64,000 bases of DNA from Bradyrhizobium mercantei (GTDB lineage: Bacteria; Pseudomonadota; Alphaproteobacteria; Rhizobiales; Xanthobacteraceae). Below the pieces are notes generated by a model. The model saw only the letters and a list, made by a program, of their open reading frames with translations. It ran no database searches and was not told the DNA's origin. The position numbers were made by a program, and so were the translations under genes. Location of the stretch: assembly GCF_001982635.1 (NCBI RefSeq), contig NZ_MKFI01000005.1, positions 541,519 through 605,518 on the forward strand, read 5' to 3'. Below, piece after piece: positions 55,678-62,887 of this stretch (its first letter is position 1; each line of letters opens with the position of its first letter).

Positions 55678-56583
55678 ATGAAGCTCATCCCTGCGAAGTG
55701 GACATTGATTGGAATTCTTCATGCAGGACTTTGTCTCGCCTCCGCAGAGGCGCAGCAACGCATCACGGCGACTTACGACGACTGGACTGTCGCATGTGTT
55801 GGAGTACCGAAGAGTTGCGAAATAACGTCCACTCAACAAGCTCAAGCTCAAGGCCAACTAGTCGTTGCTAGCCAAATAACCCTGAGCGGCATCGGCAGGG
55901 AAAAGCCCATACGAATCTCAGTGCAGATTCCACCGAACGTGTGGCTAGCGAGCGGCATAAAGCTGATGTCAGCTGGTGATGACAACGGGATAGTCGCTGC
56001 ATTTCGATGGTGCATTCCCGGAAGGTGCTTGGCAGACGTCGAGGTGAACCAACAGAAACTCAGAGAGCTGACAGTGCTGGGCGACCAGAAGGGCTTCCTG
56101 GTTTTCAAGGATGCCGAGCAGAAGGACCAAAGGATACCGATGTCTTTCAAAGGGCTCGGTTCGGCCTTCGACATGGTGCTCAAGGGGGCCCAGATTTCAC
56201 CGTCTGCTCATGAGTCGGAAGATGTTAGGCGCTTCGATGGACAATGGCAGACGGAAGCTGAGTGCGCAGCCATTCCGCCAAGCGTGGCAAAGGCAAATTG
56301 GACCACCAGCAGCAAGATTGAAAACGGCCAAATTACTGCAAAGTTCGGGAGCGAAGGCAAACCCGGATCGGGAACGTTCGAAGGAAGAATTGCTGCCAGC
56401 GGCAGCTTTGAGCTCGTAGCGAGCGGGCTGACCGGCGATAGTAAGTCGACCACGAACAATGCACCGGAGAGGACGCCTTACACTTGGAAGGCAACTGGAA
56501 CGTTTTCGGATTCGGGCGGAACGGCAACACGAATCGGAGGGCGGCTCTGCACCGTGAGCTTCTCGAGGGATAAGAAGGGGTGA
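55678..56583 (+). CDS. IalB-family (invasion-associated locus B) secreted protein with extra C-terminal domain
   Basis: This 301-residue protein has a signal peptide ending near SAEA-QQ. Residues about 27-180 match the IalB pattern: YDDWTVACVGVPKSCEI, then FRWCIPGRCLADVEV with paired Cys, and MSFKGLGSAFDMVL. IalB proteins were first seen in Bartonella invasion and are common in rhizobia as periplasmic proteins. The 120-residue C-terminal extension contains FDGQWQTEAECA and GTFEGRIAASGSFELVASG and is not part of the basic family. It starts 14 bases after the 876-residue gene, so the two are probably one operon. Confidence 0.83.
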   Translation: MKLIPAKWTLIGILHAGLCLASAEAQQRITATYDDWTVACVGVPKSCEITSTQQAQAQGQLVVASQITLSGIGREKPIRISVQIPPNVWLASGIKLMSAGDDNGIVAAFRWCIPGRCLADVEVNQQKLRELTVLGDQKGFLVFKDAEQKDQRIPMSFKGLGSAFDMVLKGAQISPSAHESEDVRRFDGQWQTEAECAAIPPSVAKANWTTSSKIENGQITAKFGSEGKPGSGTFEGRIAASGSFELVASGLTGDSKSTTNNAPERTPYTWKATGTFSDSGGTATRIGGRLCTVSFSRDKKG

Positions 56584-56666
56584 TGTCTTCCCCGGCAGCT
56601 ACGCGCGAGCCGCTGCGACACTAGATGCGACGGGCCATCGGCCCGCCCGTCACAGCCGCCTCGCCG

Positions 56667-57101
56667 TCACCCCGCATACGCCCTATCCAGATCGGCGATC
56701 ACGATCTTCTGCATCTTCAGCATCGCCTGCATGACACGGTCGGCGGCCTTACGATCGGGGTCGCTGAGGTAGCGGCTCAGTGCTGATGGGATCACCTGCC
56801 AGGACAGGCCGAAGCGGTCCTTGAGCCAGCCGCAGCGGGATTCCTGGCCGCCGTCGGTGAGCTTGCTCCAGAAGTAATCCACCTGCTCCTGGGTCTCGAC
56901 GCTCAGGAAGAACGACACCGCCTCGTTGAACTTGTGCTGCGGTCCGCCGTTGAGCGCGTAGAACCGTTGCCCCTCGAGCTCGAAGCTCGCCATGAAGTCG
57001 CTGACGGTCGCGATCTCGGCGTTCGGAAACACCGATTTGTAGAAGGCGACGGCCTCGCGGACGTTGTTGTCGAGCCAGAGGAACGGCGTGATCGAAGTCA
57101 T
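56667..57101 (-). CDS. VOC-superfamily (PhnB/3-demethylubiquinone methyltransferase-like) protein
   Basis: This 144-residue single-domain protein begins ITPFLWLDNNVREAVAFYKSVFPNAEI, typical of PhnB-like VOC proteins, and contains FYALNGGPQHKFNEAVSFFLSVETQEQVDYFWSKLTDGG and CGWLKDRFGLSWQVIP. The role is unknown; the old name based on demethylubiquinone is not evidence of that activity. It is convergent with the IalB-like gene. Confidence 0.87.
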   Translation of the reverse strand: MTSITPFLWLDNNVREAVAFYKSVFPNAEIATVSDFMASFELEGQRFYALNGGPQHKFNEAVSFFLSVETQEQVDYFWSKLTDGGQESRCGWLKDRFGLSWQVIPSALSRYLSDPDRKAADRVMQAMLKMQKIVIADLDRAYAG

Positions 57102-57257
57102 GGCGGGGTGTCCTCGCTAATCGGGGGAACCTGCGCGGCGACGCGCGAAGGCTGCGCTACAGGCGCGCTCGGAGGACGGACCGACCGGCCACATCCCGAC
57201 ATTCCCTGCCGGTCTTTTTTGATGATTTCGCTCGCGGCGCGCCCGGCCGGCGCGGCC

Positions 57258-57701
57258 TCAATTGGCGCTGCCGATCAGGCTTTCCAGCAGGCGCTTGAGC
57301 TCGGTGGTCGACTTGTCGCCATAGCTCTCGACGATGTGCTCCTCCTGGCTCACCGCCAGCGAGTTCAGCCGCCGGCACAGCGCCTTGCCGCGGTCGGAGA
57401 CGAACATCAACACCTTGCGGCGGTCCTTGGGATCCTGGACCCGGTAGACGAGGGCGTCCGACACCATGCGGTCGATCATCTTGGTCAGCGTCGGATGGTT
57501 GAGCAGCACGGCATCGGCAAGCTCACCCATCGAGTGGCCGTTGCCGTCGGACAGAACTTTCAGGATGCGCCACTGCTCGACCGGCACGCCTTCCTTGGCG
57601 AGCCGCGTCTCCAACTGCCGGTTGATCTCCCGGTTCGCTTGCGCGAGCAGGTAGGTGAGATGTTCGGTGATCGGGGAATTTTCTTTCGGCGGTTTAGCCA
57701 C
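57258..57701 (-). CDS. MarR-family regulator, probable local regulator of the amide module
   Basis: This 147-residue winged-helix protein contains NREINRQLETRLAKEGVPVEQWRILKVLSDGNGHSMGELADAVLLNHPTLTKMIDRMVSDALVYRVQDPKDRRKVLMFVSDRG, the full MarR core with the DxRxxx wing. The GTG at 57701 is used; an in-frame GTG at 57767 would add 22 unlikely residues. It is divergent from two AmiC-like genes, and a 12-bp perfect palindrome lies in the shared promoter region, so it is a candidate regulator of the cluster. That link is inference. Confidence 0.85.
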   Translation of the reverse strand: MAKPPKENSPITEHLTYLLAQANREINRQLETRLAKEGVPVEQWRILKVLSDGNGHSMGELADAVLLNHPTLTKMIDRMVSDALVYRVQDPKDRRKVLMFVSDRGKALCRRLNSLAVSQEEHIVESYGDKSTTELKRLLESLIGSAN

Positions 57702-57775
57702 GGCGTGAGACCTGGTTCCTGACCCGGTGAATGAATGTCCGGCAACGCATGCCGTTTCTATATGCACTTCAATTG

Positions 57776-57787
57776 TTGAATATTCAA
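57776..57787. promoter_or_regulatory. Candidate MarR operator, palindrome TTGAATATTCAA
   Basis: This perfect 12-bp palindrome lies in the 178-base gap between the MarR gene and the first AmiC-like gene, in an AT-rich patch within otherwise high-GC sequence. TTGAA-spacer-TTCAA is a typical MarR-family half-site arrangement. A related palindrome with TTGAAAA / TTTTCAA arms lies upstream of the amidase gene. Confidence 0.5.
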
Positions 57788-57879
57788 TATTTTCCCCTAG
57801 GATATTCCCCCAACCAAGGGGCGGATGCCGCGACCGCCCGCTGGCTGCGTTGCGTTTTGCTTCCCAGACAGGAGTTGGC

Positions 57880-59061
57880 GTGCTCTCGACGGTCTCTTAC
57901 CAGGCGTATGGCGGCTTGCCCGTCGCGCCGCCGCACCTGTTTCGAAGCCCGTCGTCCTGCGCGGCCGATCTCGCTTTGACCGTCAAGCCGGGCTCCTCGC
58001 GCCGTGGCGGTACCGACAGCAAGCTTCGGATCGGCAATTTCATCACCTTCTCCGGCGCGCCCGGGATCTGGGGGCCGATCTCCGCCAACAGCGTCATGCT
58101 GGCGGTCGCCGAGATCAACCGGCGCGGCGGCATCCGCGGCCGCGAAGTCGAATTGTCGATGTACGACGCCGGCGGCCCGATCGAGGAGGTGGTGCGCCGG
58201 GCCGAGCGGGCGATCGCGTTCGACGAGATCGACGTCATCATGGGCTCGCACATCTCGGCGGTCCGCCTCGCGCTGCGCAAGGTCACCGGCGGCCGCATCC
58301 CCTATGTCTACACGCCGGTCTACGAGGGCGGCGAGCGGACCCTAGGGGTGATGGCGATCGGCGAGACGCCGCGCGCCGAAAGCCGCCCGGCGATCCACTG
58401 GCTCACCGAGGCCAAGAAGGCCCAGCGCTGGTACCTGATCGGCAGCGATTATGTCTGGCCCTGGCAGTCGCACCGTGCGGTGAAGCGCTACATCAAGGAG
58501 GCCGGCGGCCAGGTGGTCGGCGAGGAGTTCGTGCCGCTCGGCGAGGACGATCATGAGCCGCATCTGGCGCGGATCCGCGCCGCCAAGCCCGATGTCGTGC
58601 TGATCACCCTGATCGGGACCGACAGCATCACCTTCAACCGCGCCTTCGCCGAGGCGGGGCTCGCCGCCACCACGCTGCGCTATGCGGGCGCGATGGACGA
58701 GACCGTGCTGCTCGGCATCGGCCCCGACGCGACGGAGAACCTGTTCTGCGCTTCCGGCTATTTCGGTTGCGTCGATTCCCGCGCCAATGACGACTTCCGG
58801 ACCAGCTACCGCGCGATGTTCGGGGCACATGCGCCGCCGATCGGCTCGGTCGGGCAGTCCAATTACGAGGGGATGCGCTTTCTCGAGGCGGCGGCCAACC
58901 GGGCCCGTTCGCTGTCGATCGGGCCGTTGTCTGCTGCGGCGCGCAACCTCGTCTACGGCGGTGCACGCGGCAGCGTCACCATCCGCGACGGCCGCGCCGA
59001 AATGCCGATCTATCTTGCCGAGGCCGACGGTCTCGACTTCAATGTGATCAAGACCATCTAG
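57880..59061 (+). CDS. AmiC-like amide/urea-type binding protein without signal peptide, copy 1
   Basis: This 393-residue type I binding-fold protein resembles AmiC and FmdD/UrtA receptors: KLRIGNFITFSGAPGIWGP, INRRGGIRGREVELSMYDAGGP, IGSDYVWPWQSHRAVKRYIKEAGG and VVLITLIGTDSITFNRAF. The GTG at 57880 follows a strong AGGAG site. The first 47 residues show no signal peptide, so it may stay in the cytoplasm as a ligand sensor, as AmiC does, rather than feed a transporter. A paralogue follows after 55 bases. Confidence 0.82.
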   Translation: MLSTVSYQAYGGLPVAPPHLFRSPSSCAADLALTVKPGSSRRGGTDSKLRIGNFITFSGAPGIWGPISANSVMLAVAEINRRGGIRGREVELSMYDAGGPIEEVVRRAERAIAFDEIDVIMGSHISAVRLALRKVTGGRIPYVYTPVYEGGERTLGVMAIGETPRAESRPAIHWLTEAKKAQRWYLIGSDYVWPWQSHRAVKRYIKEAGGQVVGEEFVPLGEDDHEPHLARIRAAKPDVVLITLIGTDSITFNRAFAEAGLAATTLRYAGAMDETVLLGIGPDATENLFCASGYFGCVDSRANDDFRTSYRAMFGAHAPPIGSVGQSNYEGMRFLEAAANRARSLSIGPLSAAARNLVYGGARGSVTIRDGRAEMPIYLAEADGLDFNVIKTI

Positions 59062-59116
59062 CGTGGCACCGCCGCCCGCGAGGGCGATGCCGTGCCGGTG
59101 CCAGACAGGAGCAGGT

Positions 59117-60304
59117 GTGCATTCGACGCTCAACGTCTCGGCCTATTCCAGCCTTCCATGCCCGCCGTCCCTGCTGTTCAGGAACGTGGCGTCGGCGGCG
59201 TCGGATCGCGCGCTGGCGCCGATGGATCGCAGCGGGTTCGGTCCGCGCGGCGCGCGCAACCGGCTGCGGATCGCAGGCTTCGTCTGCTGCTCCGGCTCGC
59301 CCGGGATGTGGGGGCCAGCCGCGACCTCGATCGCGCAACTCGCGGTCGCCGAGATCAACCAGCGCGGCGGCATCCTTGGCCGGGAGATCGAGTTCCAGGT
59401 CTACGACGCCGGCGGGCCGATCGAGGACGTGCTCGACCGCGCCGAGCAGGCGATCGCCTCCGACGACGTCGATCTCGTCATGGGAATGCACACCAGCGCG
59501 GTGCGCGTCGCGCTGCGCAACCTCATCACCCGCAGCAAGATCCCCTACATCTATACGCCGGTCTACGAGGGGGGCGAACGGACGCCGGGCGTGATTGCGA
59601 TCGGCGAGACGCCGCGCTGGCAGAACCGGCCATCGATCCATTGGCTGGCCGAGGCGAAGCGCGCCTCGCGCTGGTACCTGATCGGCAGCGATTATGTCTG
59701 GCCCTGGCAGTCGCACCGCGCGGTGAAGTGCTACATCAAGGAGACCGGGGGCCTGGTGGTCGGCGAGGAGTTCGTGCCGGTCGGCGAAGACGATCACGCG
59801 GCGCAGTTGGAGCGGATCCGTGCGGCAAAGCCCGATGTCGTGCTGATCTCGCTGATCGGTACCGACAGTGTGACCTTCAACCGCGCCTTCGCCGATGCCG
59901 GGCTCGCCCGCACCACGTTGCGCTATGCAGTCTGTGTCGACGAAACGACGTTGCTCGGTGTCGGCGCCGACAAGACCGAGAACCTGTTCTGCGCCTCCGG
60001 CTATTTCCCCTCGGTCGGCGCGCGCGCCGGCGATGATTTCCGGGACCGCTATCGCGCGATGTTCGGGGCGTTCGCGCCGCCGGTCGGATCGTGCGGCGAG
60101 TCCGCCTATGAAGGCTTCTGCCTGCTGGAGGCCGCCGCCAGCCGCGCCGGTACGCTCGACACGCGGCCGCTGCTCGCGGCCGCCGACAACCTCGTCTATC
60201 GCGGCCCGCGCGGTCCGGTCACGGTGCGCAGCGGCCATGCCAGGATGCCGATGTACCTTGCCGAGGCCGATGGCCTCGACTTCAGGGTGATCAAGGCGAT
60301 CTGA
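59117..60304 (+). CDS. AmiC-like binding protein without signal peptide, copy 2
   Basis: This 395-residue paralogue of the preceding gene shares long identical stretches such as WYLIGSDYVWPWQSHRAVK and GEEFVP-GEDDH. The GTG at 59117 has the AGGA site in the same context (CAGACAGGAG) as copy 1, showing that the start region was duplicated too. Again no signal peptide is visible. The second half differs in ligand-pocket positions (VCVDETTLLGVGADKTENLF versus GAMDETVLLGIGPDATENLF), so ligand preference may differ. The amidase gene lies 170 bases downstream. Confidence 0.82.
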   Translation: MHSTLNVSAYSSLPCPPSLLFRNVASAASDRALAPMDRSGFGPRGARNRLRIAGFVCCSGSPGMWGPAATSIAQLAVAEINQRGGILGREIEFQVYDAGGPIEDVLDRAEQAIASDDVDLVMGMHTSAVRVALRNLITRSKIPYIYTPVYEGGERTPGVIAIGETPRWQNRPSIHWLAEAKRASRWYLIGSDYVWPWQSHRAVKCYIKETGGLVVGEEFVPVGEDDHAAQLERIRAAKPDVVLISLIGTDSVTFNRAFADAGLARTTLRYAVCVDETTLLGVGADKTENLFCASGYFPSVGARAGDDFRDRYRAMFGAFAPPVGSCGESAYEGFCLLEAAASRAGTLDTRPLLAAADNLVYRGPRGPVTVRSGHARMPMYLAEADGLDFRVIKAI

Positions 60305-60348
60305 GTCGAGGTGCGACAGCCTCGTCGGAAGGTTTTGCGAAATAATAC

Positions 60349-60376
60349 TTGAAAAGGAAAATATTTCCGTTTTCAA
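60349..60376. promoter_or_regulatory. Imperfect palindrome upstream of the amidase gene
   Basis: Arms TTGAAAA (60349-60355) and TTTTCAA (60370-60376) enclose GGAAAATATTTCC. The site is 98 bases before the amidase start, in an AT-rich patch. It resembles the TTGAATATTCAA palindrome at 57776 and may bind the same regulator. Confidence 0.45.
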
Positions 60377-60473
60377 TACAGCAGCGGGGTGAGCGGTTCG
60401 CGCGTCTTGACGCGCTGCCCGCGGCCCTGCGTCGAGGGATCAAATCCAAGATCAAAAACTTCAGGAGAGCGCC

Positions 60474-61988
60474 GTGACCGTCGTCCTTCCCACGCCAACG
60501 CAACTTCGTGCCGTCGCCGAGCAGTGCGGCCTGTCTCTCACCGATGAGGACGTGGCCTCGTTCCGCGGCCTGATGCAGGGCTCGGTCGACGCCTATAACC
60601 TCGTCGCCGCGATGCCGGACGAATTGCCGGAAGTGAAGTATCCGCGCACGCCGGGCTATCGCCCGGCTCCGGAGGACAACAAGCACAACGCCTGGTACCG
60701 CAAGTCGACGGTGAAGGGCGCCGCCTCCGGCAAGCTCAAGGGCAAGACGGTGGCGCTGAAGGACAACATCATGCTGGCCGGCGTGCCGATGACCAACGGC
60801 TCGTCGACGCTGGAGGGCTATGTGCCCGACTTCGACGCCACCATCGTGACCCGCATGCTGGACGCCGGCGCCGAGATCAAAGGCAAGGTGCACTGCGAAC
60901 ATTTCTGCCTGTCGGGCGGCAGCCACACCGGCTCCTACGGGCCGGTGCACAATCCGCACAAGATGGGCTACTCGGCCGGCGGCTCGTCGTCGGGTTCCGG
61001 CGTGGTCGTGGCGCTCGGCGAGGTCGACATGGCGATCGGCGGCGACCAGGGCGGCTCGATCCGCATGCCGTCCTCGTTCTGCGGCACCTACGGCATGAAG
61101 CCGACCTGGGGCCTCGTGCCCTACACCGGCATCATGCCGATCGAGATCTACGTCGACCACACCGGCCCGATGACCGCGACGGTGGAAGACAACGCGCTGC
61201 TGCTGGAAGTGCTGGCCGGCGACGACGGCTACGATCCGCGCATCAAGGCGCCGAAGGTCGAGGACTACACCAAGGCGCTGGGCAAGGGCGTCAAGGGCAT
61301 GAAGATCGGCATCGTCAAGGAAGGCTTTGAGCAGCCGACCGCGGAGGCCGCGGTGAATGAGAGCGTGCGCGAGGCGGCCAAGCGCCTCAAGGATCTCGGC
61401 GCATCGGTCGAGAATGTCTCGATCCCCATGCACATGCTGGGCGGCGCGATCTGGACGCCGATCGGCACCGAGGGCCTGACCCAGACCATGATGTTCGGCG
61501 ACGGCTACGGCCTCAGCCGCGGCGACCTCTACTCCACCTCGCTGATGGATTTCCATCGCGGCTGGCGGCGCCAGGCGGATTCGTTGTCGGAGACCACCAA
61601 GCTGTTCATGATGCTCGGCACCTACATCAACAACAATTTCGGCCCGCGCTTCTACGGCAAGGCGCTCAACATCTCCCGAAGGCTGACCGCGGCCTACGAC
61701 AAGGCGTTCAAGGATTACGACCTGCTGTTGATGCCGACCACGCCGATGAAGGCGACCAAGTTGCCGGAGGCCAATGCCAGCCGCGAGGAATATGTCGCCC
61801 GCGCGCTCGAGATGATCTCCAACACCGCGCCGTTCGACATCACCCATCACCCGGCGATGTCGCTGCCCTGCGGTATGGTCGACGGCCTGCCGGTCGGCCT
61901 GATGCTGGTCGGCCGGATGTTCGAGGAATCCACCATCTACCGCGCCGCGCATGCCTTCGAGCAGGCCGGCGACTGGAAGAAGATGTGA
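60474..61988 (+). CDS. Amidase-signature-family amidase
   Basis: This 504-residue enzyme has the Ser-cisSer-Lys triad of the amidase signature family: K96 in VALKDNIMLAGVPM, the cis-Ser in GGSSSGS (169-175) and the nucleophile S195 in GGDQGGSIRMP. It hydrolyses an amide to acid and ammonia; the exact substrate is unknown. The GTG at 60474 has AGGAGA 8 bases upstream. Flanking AmiC-like and permease genes point to use of an imported amide as nitrogen or carbon source. Confidence 0.93.
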   Translation: MTVVLPTPTQLRAVAEQCGLSLTDEDVASFRGLMQGSVDAYNLVAAMPDELPEVKYPRTPGYRPAPEDNKHNAWYRKSTVKGAASGKLKGKTVALKDNIMLAGVPMTNGSSTLEGYVPDFDATIVTRMLDAGAEIKGKVHCEHFCLSGGSHTGSYGPVHNPHKMGYSAGGSSSGSGVVVALGEVDMAIGGDQGGSIRMPSSFCGTYGMKPTWGLVPYTGIMPIEIYVDHTGPMTATVEDNALLLEVLAGDDGYDPRIKAPKVEDYTKALGKGVKGMKIGIVKEGFEQPTAEAAVNESVREAAKRLKDLGASVENVSIPMHMLGGAIWTPIGTEGLTQTMMFGDGYGLSRGDLYSTSLMDFHRGWRRQADSLSETTKLFMMLGTYINNNFGPRFYGKALNISRRLTAAYDKAFKDYDLLLMPTTPMKATKLPEANASREEYVARALEMISNTAPFDITHHPAMSLPCGMVDGLPVGLMLVGRMFEESTIYRAAHAFEQAGDWKKM

Positions 61989-62024
61989 GGCGCCGCTTGT
62001 CGCAGGCCGGAGGGATCGAACACC

Positions 62025-62882
62025 ATGGCTAGCACCTTCGCCGCGGTGTTCGAGATCGTGAGCTTCGGCGCGATCATCGTGCTGGTCGTGCTCGGGCTCG
62101 GCATCATCGCCAGCATGATGGGCATCTTCAACTTCGCGCAGGGCGAGTTCGTCCTGCTCGGCGCCTATGTGACCTATCTGGCGTATGCCCATGGCGCGCC
62201 GGTCTGGGCCGGCATGATCGCGGCGCCCTTCGTGGTCGGCGCGATCGGCTTCGTGCTGGAGGCGCTGATCATCCGGCGGTTCTACGCCGCGCCGATCGTG
62301 GCGATGCTCGGCACCTATGCGCTCGGCCTGATCATCCGCGAAAGCGTCCGCGGGCTGATCGGCGGCTTCTATCTCACGGTGCCGGAGCCGATCGGCGGCT
62401 CGATCGACCTCGGCTCCGTCCACATCTCGGCCTGGCGCTTCACCATCATCGTGATCACGCTGCTGGTGATGGGCGCCTGCTACCTGCTGCTGGCGCGCAC
62501 CTCGTTCGGGCTTCGGGTCCGTGCCACGCTGGAGAACCCGGCGCTGGCGCGCGCCTCCGGTATCTCGACGCCTCTGATCTACGGCGCGACGTTCGCGTTC
62601 GGCGCGGCGCTGGCCGGGCTTGCCGGCGCGCTGATCGTGCCGGTGTTCAGCCTGTTTGCCGATCTCGGCATCCGTTTCCTGATCCAGGGCTTCGTCGCCG
62701 TGATGGTCGGCGGGGTCGGCTCCTTCATCGGTCCGGTCGCCGGCGCCGGCCTGATCGGCACGCTCAGCGCGGCGCTGCCATGGGTGATGTCGCCCGTCGT
62801 CGCCGACGTGCTGGTCTTCGTGCTCGCCATCGCCTTCATCAAATTCCGGCCGCAAGGCCTCATTGCTGGGAAAGGGGTCTAA
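62025..62882 (+). CDS. Liv/Urt-type ABC transporter permease
   Basis: This 285-residue inner-membrane permease has about eight helices. Signatures are IIVLVVLGLGIIASMMGIFNFAQGEFVLLGAYVTYL at the N-terminus and VAVMVGGVGSFIGPVAGAGLIGTLSAALPW near the end, as in LivH and UrtB. It starts 36 bases after the amidase stop and 5 bases before the binding-protein gene, consistent with one operon. The matching second permease and ATPases would lie beyond the window. Confidence 0.92.
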   Translation: MASTFAAVFEIVSFGAIIVLVVLGLGIIASMMGIFNFAQGEFVLLGAYVTYLAYAHGAPVWAGMIAAPFVVGAIGFVLEALIIRRFYAAPIVAMLGTYALGLIIRESVRGLIGGFYLTVPEPIGGSIDLGSVHISAWRFTIIVITLLVMGACYLLLARTSFGLRVRATLENPALARASGISTPLIYGATFAFGAALAGLAGALIVPVFSLFADLGIRFLIQGFVAVMVGGVGSFIGPVAGAGLIGTLSAALPWVMSPVVADVLVFVLAIAFIKFRPQGLIAGKGV

Positions 62883-62887
62883 TCACC

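Noticed and set aside
60291..62855. 854-codon minus-strand frame across the amidase and permease genes
   Set aside because: It is antisense to two genes with intact catalytic and family motifs, and shows no domain of its own.
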